NCBI RefSeq assembly: GCF_018598185.1
Contig: NZ_JAHESC010000039.1
Location: forward strand, 1-64,000
From: Dawidia soli
GTDB lineage: Bacteria > Bacteroidota > Bacteroidia > Cytophagales > Cyclobacteriaceae
Reading direction: 5' to 3'
DNA length: 64,000 bases
Shown here: positions 34,177 through 43,161 of the stretch, piece after piece
How the letters are laid out: the number at the start of each line of letters is the position of its first letter
Numbering within the stretch: the first letter of the stretch is position 1
Position numbers and translations under genes: made by a program
The notes under the pieces: generated by a model
The model's input: only the letters and a program-made list of their open reading frames with translations
What the model was told of the DNA's origin: nothing
The model's database searches: none

Positions 34177-35747
34177 TAGTTCGCTTCAATAGCCTGTTTA
34201 CTCCACCATACCGGCGTCTTCATGGTGTTATCGCCGCCCATCCTTTCGAGGGCCTCCCGCGCGTGCTTTTCGTTGGTGGCCATCGTGGTGTTGGGAAATG
34301 CAAAGCGCGTGGGAAGTGTATAGTCGTTGAACACCGTGCCGTTGCCGATCGTCAATGTGGGGTAGCCGGTGCGGCGGTATTCATGATAGGCTTCCATGCC
34401 GGTCCAGAAAAGCGCCAGAAATTTTTGGTCGGCGATCAGTACTTCCTTGTCGCCGGCATTGTCCCACGAGGCCAGCTCGGAGTCGAGGAAGGTGGTGATG
34501 TCGCTTTCTGAAATGGTTACGGGCGTGGCGCTGAATTGTCCGAAGGGTGCCCACTTTTCCAGCGAAGCGGTTACTGCTTCTGTATAATATTCCCGCGCCG
34601 CTGTTTCGCCGCCGGAGATATACCCCTTCCATGCGGCTTCGGCCAGGATGAATTGTACTTCTGCATAGTCCATAAACCAGGCCGGCGCGTCGGCCCGGCA
34701 AAACACAGGTGCGTTCAGCCAGGACGTTCCTCTGTCGACGGTGCTTTGCTCTTCGGCGGTACAGCCGGACACGGTGCCGATCCAGATGTTTGCGGGATTG
34801 GTCGTAGCATCGGGATTCTTCTTACCGATGATAGCCAGGCGGGGATCTTCGTAGACCTGCGCCCCGCCGCCGTCCGTTACAACGGTCATGCTGATGAGCT
34901 GCCGCGTGAGCTTGCGTCCCGAGCTGGTGAACTCTCCCTGACTGGTCAGGGCAAACGGGTTGATGTATGGATCACTTCCTGAAAACTTAACCGTGGCATT
35001 GTCGGCGTTCGATGTGAAGACCGGGTAGGAAGCCGGCGTATTCAGGATCTCGGTCATCTTTGCTCCGGCCTGCATTTCGGTGCGCCCGCTGACGCGACAG
35101 AGCAGCCGCAAGTAGAGGGAGTTGTTGAATTTGCGCCAGGCTTCCATCGAGCCGCCGTACATGCCGTCCAGTGCGGGCTTTGCAAATACAGGCTCCGAAG
35201 CGTAGAGCTCATTGGCTGTTTCGAGGTCGGCGAACATCGCTTTGTAGGCATTCATCTGCGAGTCGAACACCGGCGTGGTAGTACCCCCCGGGTTGCGGGC
35301 CGTGAAGGCTTCGGCATAGGGTATATCTCCGAACATATCCGACAGGTTGGACATATACAATACTTTCAGTGTCAGGGCAACGGCCTGCAGCGCCCGGTCT
35401 TCCTGCTCGACGCTGAGGTCGTACATGTGTACGGCATTGTTGGCATAGCCGGCGTACAGGTTCCACGTGCTTTGCCAGTTGCCGTCGGCAATGGAGTAGC
35501 GGTGCTCCTGGCGTGTCAGCCCACCGGTAAATGCCGTGAACTGGATAAGCTCGTTGTTCCAGAACCAGGTCTGGTTCAGCCAGGCGTTGGCACTACCGTA
35601 CAGCAACGGCTCGAACATGCCGCTGGCGCGTACATTCCCCACCGTCGTCAGGTTGGGGTTCTTATCTGTCTCTTCAAATTCGGAGGTACAGGCGAGCATG
35701 GCAACGGCCATCATGCCTGTTATCAGTATTCTGTTGAATGTTTTCAT
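34176..35747 (-). CDS. SusD/RagB-family nutrient-binding lipoprotein
   Basis: 523 residues from ATG 35747 (MKTFNRILITGMM). Lipobox 'AVAMLAC' then TPR-rich SusD fold ('ALQAVALTLKVLYMSNLSDMFGDIPYAEAF' is diagnostic). Ends 'VWWSKQAIEAN', typical of the SusD-like_2 group. It caps the SusC transporter at the cell surface and binds the substrate. 10 bp separate it from the SusC stop. Confidence 0.96.
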   Translation of the reverse strand: MKTFNRILITGMMAVAMLACTSEFEETDKNPNLTTVGNVRASGMFEPLLYGSANAWLNQTWFWNNELIQFTAFTGGLTRQEHRYSIADGNWQSTWNLYAGYANNAVHMYDLSVEQEDRALQAVALTLKVLYMSNLSDMFGDIPYAEAFTARNPGGTTTPVFDSQMNAYKAMFADLETANELYASEPVFAKPALDGMYGGSMEAWRKFNNSLYLRLLCRVSGRTEMQAGAKMTEILNTPASYPVFTSNADNATVKFSGSDPYINPFALTSQGEFTSSGRKLTRQLISMTVVTDGGGAQVYEDPRLAIIGKKNPDATTNPANIWIGTVSGCTAEEQSTVDRGTSWLNAPVFCRADAPAWFMDYAEVQFILAEAAWKGYISGGETAAREYYTEAVTASLEKWAPFGQFSATPVTISESDITTFLDSELASWDNAGDKEVLIADQKFLALFWTGMEAYHEYRRTGYPTLTIGNGTVFNDYTLPTRFAFPNTTMATNEKHAREALERMGGDNTMKTPVWWSKQAIEAN

Positions 35748-35757
35748 ACCGGTTCGT

Positions 35758-38700
35758 TTAGAATGAAACCTGAACATTAAAACCATACGTGCGCGTCATG
35801 GGGAATGCCATGGATTCGATGCCCGAGTAGATATCCGATCCGTTCAGCATACCTGTTTCCGGATCGAACTGCGGAAAGTCTGTGATGCAAAACACGTTGG
35901 TGGCATACATACCCACGGAGGCTTTTTGCAGGAAGCGGGTCTTTGACAGGATCTTCGAAGGGATCTGGTAATCGAGCCGCAGCTCGCGCAGTTTGATGAA
36001 GTCCGTGCTGAACGTGTTCATTTCCGTATTGTCGCGGGTCCATACATAGCTGCTGTAGTAGGTCTGGATGTTGCCGGTTACGGTCGTATTCTTGGTATAG
36101 GTAACGGTTCCATCGTCGTTGGTCACGGCATTTACACCTTCGTGTACCAGGCCGTCGTTGCGACCGGCGAGCGAGTTGGTGAGCTTGCCCTGGTACGATA
36201 GCGAGAAGTTCGTAACGGAATATGCGTGTCCGCCGTATTGCGCGGAGAACGTTGCCGCCAGGGAGAAATTCTTATACTTCAAGCGTTGTACGGTGCCGGC
36301 GCGCCAGTTGGGATTTACCTTGCCGATGCGGCGGTCGGGCGACTCGTCGAGCACGGGATATCCGTCGGCATTGACGATGTGCATGCCGGAGGCATCGACC
36401 TTGTTGCCATTCTCGTCGAGGTAGAAAGCGCCTTCCGGTGCCCGTTTAAAACCTCGTCCATAAAGCACGTGCATTTCTTCACCCACATAGGAATACACAA
36501 AGGTGCGGCTACCGATCGTCGTTCCGTTATCGGTCTGCAGCGGTTGGTTGGGATCCCAGCCGTCCTGTAATTTCACGAGCTTGTTGATATTCCGGGCCCA
36601 GTTCACATCAAACGACCAGGTAAAGTCTTTGGTCTTTACCGGCACGAGCGATATGGCGGCTTCCACGCCTTTGTTGGTGATCTCGCCAGCATTTATTCGC
36701 ATGGAGGTAGCGCCCGTGGCCTGGTCGATGGCCACCGGCACGATCTGGTTTTTGGTAGAGGCGGAGTACAGCGCCAGGTCGAACGATGCGCGGTGGAAGA
36801 GCTTACCTTCCAGGCCAACCTCCCAGCTGGCGGTCTTTTCGGGCTTGATCAGCGGGTCGGGGATTACGCCCGGCAAGGTATATCCTCCCGGATACGACGT
36901 CGCGCTATAATACTGATCGCGCGAGTAGGCTTCCGTGTCGTTTCCGACGTTGGCCCACGATGCCCGCAGTTTCAGCATGTCCACCCACGACGTGCGGGCG
37001 TGGAGGTCCAGTACTTCGTCCAGCAAGACACTGGCGGCCACGGACGGATAGAAATAAGACCAGTTGGACGGCGCCAGGGTGCTTGACCAGTCGTTGCGGC
37101 CGGTGATATCGAGGTAGTAAGTATCGTTCCAGCTCAGTGATGCCATGCCGTAAAAGCTGTTGACGATCTTCTTGATGCGGTAGTTATACGGATCGGGATT
37201 TATACCGGTGGGCAGGTTCGTGGTATGGTATATCCCCTCTTCACCCAGCTGGCTGAGGGTGATCTTGCTGTTGAAGTTCTCGTATACCCGGTTGTTGCCA
37301 CCCACCATCAGCGACAGTCCCAGTTGCCCGTTTGCCACGGTATTGTTCTGGTAACGCAGCATAAAGTCGTTGTTGTTCTCCATTTCGCGGATGGTTTGCT
37401 CGCGGTAGAAGCCGTTGGTGTAGTCGGTGGTATAGAACGGTCTGCGCTGTGTGCGGAAGTTATTCGACCAGTCCAATCCCGAGCGAAGCATAAACGAAAG
37501 GTTCTTCAACAGGTCGGCGGTAACGCTGATGCTGCCGAATACCCGGTCGCGGTCTTCCGAGCTCAGGGCTTCGTATAGTGTGCGGTAGGGGTTATAGCCG
37601 GCTGTGCTGGGATACACCAGGCCTTTGCCGTCGGTGCCGCCGGCTGACCAGTTGGCATAGTTATAGCGGCCGCTGAAATATTCGTTCTTCCAGTCGTGGA
37701 TGCTGTTTACGTTGAACCCCCACACGAGCGAGTACATTGGGCTGCTTTCATCATAGCCGCCGCTCGGCATATTGTCGCTTTGTTTGTGATAATAGTTCAC
37801 CTTGGCGGCAAGCTTGATCTTTTCCGTTACCGGGGTATTGACCGTGAGCGATACGGTTTGTTTCTTAAAGCCGGTGTTGGGAAGGATCCAGTCGTTGTTG
37901 TAGTTGGTGACCGAAAAACGTGTCGAGGTACCCTGGCCGTTGTTTCCGTCGATGGTGATGGTGTTGTTAGTCGTTACGCCGGTTTGGAACAGGCCGGTGT
38001 ACCAGTCGTCCTGGTATACCCAGGGCAACTTGGTATAGGTGCCGCTGTTCCAGTCTTTGGAGGCGTACAGGTACCGTGTCTTGCTGGCATCGAACTTCTC
38101 GCCAAAGGTATAACGCGAATAGTTTCGCGGCTGCGCCACGCCGTCGGATGCCATGCCGGGCGTGATCTCCCACAGGGAATATTCGTTCAGGCCCAGGTCG
38201 ATGCCGTTGCCGTATTCTTTTTGAAAGTCGGGAAAGTATCCGGCTTTCTCGAAAGTAACAGACGAGTTAATCGTAACGCCAATGCCTTTGGTTTTCTTGC
38301 CGGACTTGGTGGTAATGATAATGGCGCCATTGGCAGCACGTGAGCCGTACAGGGCTGCCGCCGCGGGGCCTTTCAGTACCGTAATGTTTTCGATGTCCTC
38401 GGGGTTGATGTCGCTTGCACCGTTGCCAAAATCCACCGGGGCGTCTTCCTGGGCATAGTTGCTTACGCTGCGGGTGGCGGTCATGCCCGAGGAGATGGGG
38501 ACACCGTCGACCACAAACAGCGCCTCATTCTTGCCGTAGTTCAGGGAGCGGTCGCCGCGCAATGTTACACGGATGGATCCACTGGGACCTGTACTGGCTT
38601 GTGTATAGATCAGGCCGGCCACCTTGCCCGACATGTTTGTCAGCCAGTTGCCGGAAACAGACCGCGTAAGATCCTCGCCCTCTACTTTGCTGACGGAGTA

Positions 38701-39336
38701 GCCCAGCGATTTTTCCTCGCGCGTCAGGTTCAACGCGGTCACAACGACTTCATCCATCATGGCGGCATCTTCCTTCATCACGACGTTCACCTGGCTTTGG
38801 GTTCCGACCGCTACGGCTTCCGATAACATCCCGATAAAGGAGAAGGTCAACACGCCATCCTCGGGCGCTCCGGCAATGGTATATTCGCCGTTCACATCCG
38901 TGACGGTTCCGATCGTCGTACCCTTCAACAGGATGTTGACCCCGACCATCGGCTCTCCCAGCTCGTTCGTTACTTTTCCCCGGATGGGTTTATCGCTGGG
39001 TTTGTCCGCGGGCTTTTTTTTCACCGAGATCACACCGTTCGTCAGATTAAAATCGATTGGAAAATGTGCTTGTAATGTGGCCATGATCTCGGTCATCGAC
39101 TTGTTTGAAATATCCAGCGTAACGGTTTTTTCCAGTTGAGCGATATCCTTCGAATAGGCGACGGCGTAGGAGGTCTGGTCGTCGATCTTTTTCAGGATTT
39201 CCGGGAGCGTTGCGTTTGTTACCTTCAGGCTGGTGTTCACCGTGTGGTCCTGGGCATACAGATTCGATATGGCACCGAAAAGACAAAGGAGTAGCCATAC
39301 CCAACCTTTTTTAGGTTGAATAATTGATAATTGCAT
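35758..39336 (-). CDS. SusC/RagA-family TonB-dependent transporter
   Basis: 1192 residues: signal peptide to 'ISNLYAQ', secretin/TonB short N-terminal (STN) domain (about 35-107), CarboxypepD_reg domain (about 117-200), plug with 'GKVAGLIYTQASTGPSGSIRVTLRGDRS' and 'AALYGSRAANGAIIITTKSG', and a barrel ending 'TYGFNVQVSF' with terminal Phe. The STN domain marks it as a signalling receptor that talks to the FecR/sigma pair encoded upstream. Substrate unknown. Confidence 0.97.
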   Translation of the reverse strand: MQLSIIQPKKGWVWLLLCLFGAISNLYAQDHTVNTSLKVTNATLPEILKKIDDQTSYAVAYSKDIAQLEKTVTLDISNKSMTEIMATLQAHFPIDFNLTNGVISVKKKPADKPSDKPIRGKVTNELGEPMVGVNILLKGTTIGTVTDVNGEYTIAGAPEDGVLTFSFIGMLSEAVAVGTQSQVNVVMKEDAAMMDEVVVTALNLTREEKSLGYSVSKVEGEDLTRSVSGNWLTNMSGKVAGLIYTQASTGPSGSIRVTLRGDRSLNYGKNEALFVVDGVPISSGMTATRSVSNYAQEDAPVDFGNGASDINPEDIENITVLKGPAAAALYGSRAANGAIIITTKSGKKTKGIGVTINSSVTFEKAGYFPDFQKEYGNGIDLGLNEYSLWEITPGMASDGVAQPRNYSRYTFGEKFDASKTRYLYASKDWNSGTYTKLPWVYQDDWYTGLFQTGVTTNNTITIDGNNGQGTSTRFSVTNYNNDWILPNTGFKKQTVSLTVNTPVTEKIKLAAKVNYYHKQSDNMPSGGYDESSPMYSLVWGFNVNSIHDWKNEYFSGRYNYANWSAGGTDGKGLVYPSTAGYNPYRTLYEALSSEDRDRVFGSISVTADLLKNLSFMLRSGLDWSNNFRTQRRPFYTTDYTNGFYREQTIREMENNNDFMLRYQNNTVANGQLGLSLMVGGNNRVYENFNSKITLSQLGEEGIYHTTNLPTGINPDPYNYRIKKIVNSFYGMASLSWNDTYYLDITGRNDWSSTLAPSNWSYFYPSVAASVLLDEVLDLHARTSWVDMLKLRASWANVGNDTEAYSRDQYYSATSYPGGYTLPGVIPDPLIKPEKTASWEVGLEGKLFHRASFDLALYSASTKNQIVPVAIDQATGATSMRINAGEITNKGVEAAISLVPVKTKDFTWSFDVNWARNINKLVKLQDGWDPNQPLQTDNGTTIGSRTFVYSYVGEEMHVLYGRGFKRAPEGAFYLDENGNKVDASGMHIVNADGYPVLDESPDRRIGKVNPNWRAGTVQRLKYKNFSLAATFSAQYGGHAYSVTNFSLSYQGKLTNSLAGRNDGLVHEGVNAVTNDDGTVTYTKNTTVTGNIQTYYSSYVWTRDNTEMNTFSTDFIKLRELRLDYQIPSKILSKTRFLQKASVGMYATNVFCITDFPQFDPETGMLNGSDIYSGIESMAFPMTRTYGFNVQVSF

Positions 39337-39391
39337 TTATTACAATACCTTTAAATCAGTTAATAATTGATCCGTAAAATTCAATTTGACT

Positions 39392-39427
39392 GCCCGAAAT
39401 CGACTGGCCTTGATCTCGGGCTTTTTT
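39392..39427. other. Inverted-polarity hairpin in the fecR-susC gap
   Basis: GCCCGA-a-ATC / GAT-c-TCGGGC followed by TTTTTTG on the plus strand, which is the non-coding direction here. In the sense of the operon (minus) it appears as an A-tract followed by a hairpin, about 55 bases before the susC start. Same geometry as at 24830 and 11878. Confidence 0.6.
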
Positions 39428-39463
39428 GTTGTAGGGTTTCTTATAGCATAGGCATGTGGGGTT

Positions 39464-40390
39464 TTAACAAGGGATTGCTTTCAGACAGATCTCTCCGTTC
39501 GCTTCAAGGGAGTATTCAATTCCGTAGATGAACTGAAGGCTTTTCAAAACATCTTCAATACGTTGGTCAGGGTAACTTCCGGTGATCGTGCATTTTTTGT
39601 CGAAGGCCGAGGTCAGTACAATGTTGACATTAAATCTCCGGTTGAGTATATGGATGACCTGTTTCAGGTTGGCTTCGTTAAAAACAATACTGCCGTCTTT
39701 CCAGCTATAGTAGTCTTTTGCCGCTACGGACTCCTTCATCGCGACACCGTTCTTATAGTAAACCCGCTGGTCCTTTTCCAGGATGGCCAGTGGTTTGTTA
39801 TCGGGTGTCGTTACGCCTACTTTTCCCGACCGCACCACGACAGATGCGTTCTCGCCGGGGTAGTCCGACACGACGAAACGGGTACCCAGCACGCGCGTCT
39901 TTAATGTGCGGCTTTCAACAATAAAAGGTTTTGACGGGTCGTGCTTTACTTCAAAGTAAGCCTCTCCTGAAAGCGTTACGGTCCGCTCGCTGCCGCGCAT
40001 GCGGCTGGAATAGCCCATGGCGCTGCCGGAATTGAGGTATGCCATGCTGGAGTCAGGGAGTACGACGCGCGTACGCTCGCCCTGCTGTGCGATGATCGTG
40101 ATCGTGGTTTCGTGGAAGTGAAGGAATACGGGAATAACTGCCGAAAGAATTACCAGCAGTGATGCGGCTGCCATCAGCATGGTCTTTCGCCGCAGACGCT
40201 GACGGTAAATGGTTCTTTTAAATACTTTTTCGTCGAGCCGGTCCATCAGAAGCCGATCTTGTACGGCGCGTTCGGGTGTAACGCCACCTTCCTGCATCTT
40301 TTCAAAAAATGCTTCTACAACCTGCCGCTCTTTGGCGGAGGCTTTTCCGTCAACGTACTTGTTAAATAAATCCCTGATCTTTTCTTCCAT
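39464..40390 (-). CDS. FecR-family anti-sigma factor
   Basis: 308 residues. Cytoplasmic N-terminus ('LFNKYVDGKASAKERQVVEAFFEK'), one membrane helix near residues 70-90 ('MLMAAASLLVILSAVIPVFL'), FecR core in the periplasm ('GERTRVVLPDSSMAYLNSGS', 'VTLSGEAYFEVKHDPSKPF') and a C-terminal DUF4974 STN-like domain ('LKQVIHILNRRFNVNIVLTS'). Holds the ECF sigma until the SusC receptor signals substrate. Confidence 0.95.
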   Translation of the reverse strand: MEEKIRDLFNKYVDGKASAKERQVVEAFFEKMQEGGVTPERAVQDRLLMDRLDEKVFKRTIYRQRLRRKTMLMAAASLLVILSAVIPVFLHFHETTITIIAQQGERTRVVLPDSSMAYLNSGSAMGYSSRMRGSERTVTLSGEAYFEVKHDPSKPFIVESRTLKTRVLGTRFVVSDYPGENASVVVRSGKVGVTTPDNKPLAILEKDQRVYYKNGVAMKESVAAKDYYSWKDGSIVFNEANLKQVIHILNRRFNVNIVLTSAFDKKCTITGSYPDQRIEDVLKSLQFIYGIEYSLEANGEICLKAIPC

Positions 40391-40538
40391 CGAAAATACT
40401 ATGCGTCGTTTTCAGATACATAGTACTGTCGCCGGGTTCAGCACCTACGCGGTTTTCTTCATTTAACAATTCGATAATAGTGTCGTGCGACTAAACATGA
40501 GAGGATTACGAACGGAAAACATTACGTTAACACAACGG

Positions 40539-41099
40539 CTACTGTACGCCCAGGCCGACGGTGGCAGCCCATAATACAACACCCGCCTGCTGACTGAGGG
40601 AGAAGCGAAGGAGTTTGAGTGCCTTGTTGACCTGGTTTTCAACAGTGCTGACGGACAGGCCGAGCTTTTCGGCGATCTCTTTGTTGGTTAGCTGATGATA
40701 GAAACGCAGCTCGAACACCTGCCTGCATTTTTCGGGCAGTAGGGAATCAGCTTTGGTGGTGATCTGTTTCATGAGCTCCTCGGTTTCTTCGCGCGAAAGA
40801 TCGAGCTCGTGCCGGTTGATGATGTCTACCACGGCATCGAGCTGCACGTGGGTGAATTTATTGCGTTTGAAATGCCGGGCGCATTGAAACCGTGCGGCCT
40901 GCATGAGGTAGGCCCGGGGCTCGCGGATGTCGAGCTCGTCAAAGCGATCCCATACGTTGATAAAAATGTCCTGGGTGATGTCTTCGGCCCGCGCATGATC
41001 GGCGATGATGTTGTGCACATACGAAAACAGCAGGTGCCGGTGCTGCAGGTACAGCTCCCTGAATTCGGCTTCTTTTGTTTCCTTGCTTGGGTGCGACAT
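40539..41099 (-). CDS. ECF RNA polymerase sigma factor (sigma-70 family)
   Basis: 186 residues from ATG 41099 (MSHPSKETKEAEF). Region 2 'HARAEDITQDIFINVWDRFDEL' and region 4 helix-turn-helix 'LTNKEIAEKLGLSVSTVENQVNKALK' are complete. Belongs to the Bacteroidetes expansion ECF group that drives SusCD genes. A hairpin ends 2 bases before the start codon (41102-41130). Cognate anti-sigma lies 148 bp downstream. Confidence 0.95.
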   Translation of the reverse strand: MSHPSKETKEAEFRELYLQHRHLLFSYVHNIIADHARAEDITQDIFINVWDRFDELDIREPRAYLMQAARFQCARHFKRNKFTHVQLDAVVDIINRHELDLSREETEELMKQITTKADSLLPEKCRQVFELRFYHQLTNKEIAEKLGLSVSTVENQVNKALKLLRFSLSQQAGVVLWAATVGLGVQ

Positions 41100-41101
41100 G
41101 G

Positions 41102-41130
41102 GCGGCACCGCCCTGGATGGACGGTGCCGC
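41102..41130 (-). promoter_or_regulatory. Hairpin abutting the sigma-factor start codon
   Basis: GCGGCACCG / CGGTGCCGC, 9-bp perfect stem with a 11-nt loop, ending 2 nt before ATG 41099 on the minus strand. Could hide the ribosome-entry region and control translation. Confidence 0.5.
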
Positions 41131-41198
41131 AATAATACAACCTGGCGTTTTTTGGAGTGACGCGGGAAGTATTAAGTTATGGTGATGTTTTGGAGCGT

Positions 41199-42023
41199 TC
41201 AGCAACCGCCACCTTTTTGGGACACTAATATTCCGAACGGCGTCACCAGTATACGGTTAAACGGCATGTTGGCCGGAAGGCCGCCGTTTTGGAATGGTCG
41301 ATTTTCACGCAGTGGACGGAAGATGCCTTTCCAGGGAGCCAGCAACATCGGGGGGCTGGCGGGTGTGATGCGGAAAGTAGGGGGTGGTGTGGGTACAAAT
41401 ACTGAATCGGCCGACGCCCAACCCCATGTGCCGCCGCGATTTTCCGAACGCAGTGTTCCGCGATTCGTGCCGGCAGAGAGGACACCGTCTGCCTCTTCAA
41501 AATTATTGATGAGCATATCCCCCGTGAGATGCTTCCACGACGCCCCATTGTTCTCGGAAGCATAGATGCCCTTTTCCGTGCCGGCAAACAATTTGTTTTC
41601 CTGCGAGTAAAAGCAACGGACGTTCATATTATCAAGGCCGGTACTCGCTTCTTTCCACGTTTTCCCATTGTCGTGCGACACAAAAATGCCCTTCGCGTGG
41701 CTCCCGATAAAAAGCGAGTTTCCATGAACAGTAATGGCTTCGGCGACGATGTCTTTTGGCAGTCCGTTGCCGATCCGATCCCATGATTTCCCATCGAACG
41801 ATCTGTAGACACCATCCAGGAAGGTAGTGATGAATGCCGCGTTGTTCCGGGCTACTGTCCATGCGCTGATGTTCAGATCGCCCGGGAGCCCCTCGCCGGC
41901 AGGTTTCCAGGTTTCACCCTGGTCCGTTGACATAAATACACCTGTTTCGGGTTTTGGCGGCTGGGCAAATGCGTTTACACACACAAGCGCCGCCGAGATA
42001 AGCATGATAAGTTTCGCTTTCAT
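41199..42023 (-). CDS. Asp-box (BNR) repeat secreted protein
   Basis: 274 residues from ATG 42023 (MKAKLIMLISAALVCVNAFAQ), signal peptide included. Five repeats with Asp-box or related blades: 'STDQGETW', 'SFDGKSW', 'SHDNGKTW', 'SENNGASW', 'SENRGGTW'. Sialidase-type propeller, but too short for a full sialidase and without visible catalytic residues; probably a binding protein. The C-terminus after the last blade ('MPFNRILVTPFGILVSQKGGGC') is unusual. Divergent from the regulator at 42178. Confidence 0.85.
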   Translation of the reverse strand: MKAKLIMLISAALVCVNAFAQPPKPETGVFMSTDQGETWKPAGEGLPGDLNISAWTVARNNAAFITTFLDGVYRSFDGKSWDRIGNGLPKDIVAEAITVHGNSLFIGSHAKGIFVSHDNGKTWKEASTGLDNMNVRCFYSQENKLFAGTEKGIYASENNGASWKHLTGDMLINNFEEADGVLSAGTNRGTLRSENRGGTWGWASADSVFVPTPPPTFRITPASPPMLLAPWKGIFRPLRENRPFQNGGLPANMPFNRILVTPFGILVSQKGGGC

Positions 42024-42136
42024 ATGTTTTGTTTTTGTATAGCCAAACGTATCCAGGCACCCGCTCTTCTTTGCAAAACACATGTAAAATGATGTTAATG
42101 AATTGTAAAACCTTCCAAACGCGTCTGTTAAGCCCG

Positions 42137-42144
42137 TATCTTTG
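42137..42144 (+). promoter_or_regulatory. -7 promoter box of the membrane-bound regulator gene
   Basis: TATCTTTG, matching TAnnTTTG, 33 bp before ATG 42178. No good -33 box. Confidence 0.5.
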
Positions 42145-42177
42145 ATTTCTTGTTACTCGTTAACAGCATAAAAACAC

Positions 42178-43080
42178 ATGGCGTACCCCCGGTCCATCAG
42201 ACGATATCGTCCTCTCCTCATGATCGCCTTTCTGATATTGGCGGGAGTAATGTTCTTTCAAGTGTTCCAGGTGTTTATGCGGCCCCGGGAGGAAACGCCG
42301 TCGCCGATGACCGCTAACCTGGCGCTGCGAAGCATAAGCGATAAACTTCTGACCTTCGCAGGACGCCCCACCCAGCGCATCAGGCCGGTGAAGCAACTTT
42401 CGCTCAGCACGTATCGCGTGCAATTAGACGCGCCGATCGCTTACGGTGCCCTGGATTCACTGGTTAAAACCGAATTTGGAACCCACGCTATCGGTGCGCC
42501 GTTTGAGCTGGCCGTGTACGACCACCGGTTTGATTCCTTGCTGTTCGGCAATCTCTACGCAGACGGGATCCGCTCGGAAGGCAAGCCGGTTTGCCTGCGA
42601 CGCGAGCAGATACGTGTGCCCATGGATTTTACGGTCAAGTTCCATGAACACAAGACAAATGCTGCAACAGCCAATACGGGGTGGCTTGTGTTGCTGGGCG
42701 GCGCGTTGGCAGGGGTGAGCTATTGTCTTGTGCTGGCTGCAAAAAGAGAAGAGAAGCCTTTGATCGCAGAGGATTCGCAAGTATATGCTTTGGGTTCTCT
42801 CGCGTACGATTTTACAAATCAGCAGATCACGTCAAAAAATGGTGTGGTGGAGCTTACGTACAAAGAAGCCAAGCTGCTGAAATTGTTCTGTGTCAATCAG
42901 AACCAGGTCATCTCGCGCGACGCCATCCAGAAAGCGATCTGGGAAGATGAAGGTTATTTCGTTGGGCGAAGCATGGACGTGTTTATTTCCAGGCTACGGA
43001 AATTATTGCGGGAAGATCCGGCTGTTTCCATTGTCACCATTCACGGTGTTGGTTATAAGCTTTCGGTCAGCCCGCAGTAA
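42178..43080 (+). CDS. Membrane-anchored OmpR-type transcriptional regulator with extracytoplasmic domain
   Basis: 300 residues. A first membrane helix (about 13-33), an extracytoplasmic domain of about 130 residues resembling a kinase sensor region, a second helix (about 166-186, 'TGWLVLLGGALAGVSYCLVLAA'), and a C-terminal winged-helix Trans_reg_C domain ('LAYDFTNQQITSKNGVVELTYKEAKLLKLF', 'SMDVFISRLRKLL', 'TIHGVGYKLSV'). No receiver or kinase domain: a one-component sensor-regulator in the manner of ToxR/CadC but with the DNA-binding domain at the C-terminus. Confidence 0.9.
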   Translation: MAYPRSIRRYRPLLMIAFLILAGVMFFQVFQVFMRPREETPSPMTANLALRSISDKLLTFAGRPTQRIRPVKQLSLSTYRVQLDAPIAYGALDSLVKTEFGTHAIGAPFELAVYDHRFDSLLFGNLYADGIRSEGKPVCLRREQIRVPMDFTVKFHEHKTNAATANTGWLVLLGGALAGVSYCLVLAAKREEKPLIAEDSQVYALGSLAYDFTNQQITSKNGVVELTYKEAKLLKLFCVNQNQVISRDAIQKAIWEDEGYFVGRSMDVFISRLRKLLREDPAVSIVTIHGVGYKLSVSPQ

Positions 43081-43161
43081 AATTTGCCGTATAAAGTGTA
43101 ATAGTTATGCGGGCGTATCTACACTTTCCACTTAGAAAATGCTTTCGACGGATCTATTAAG

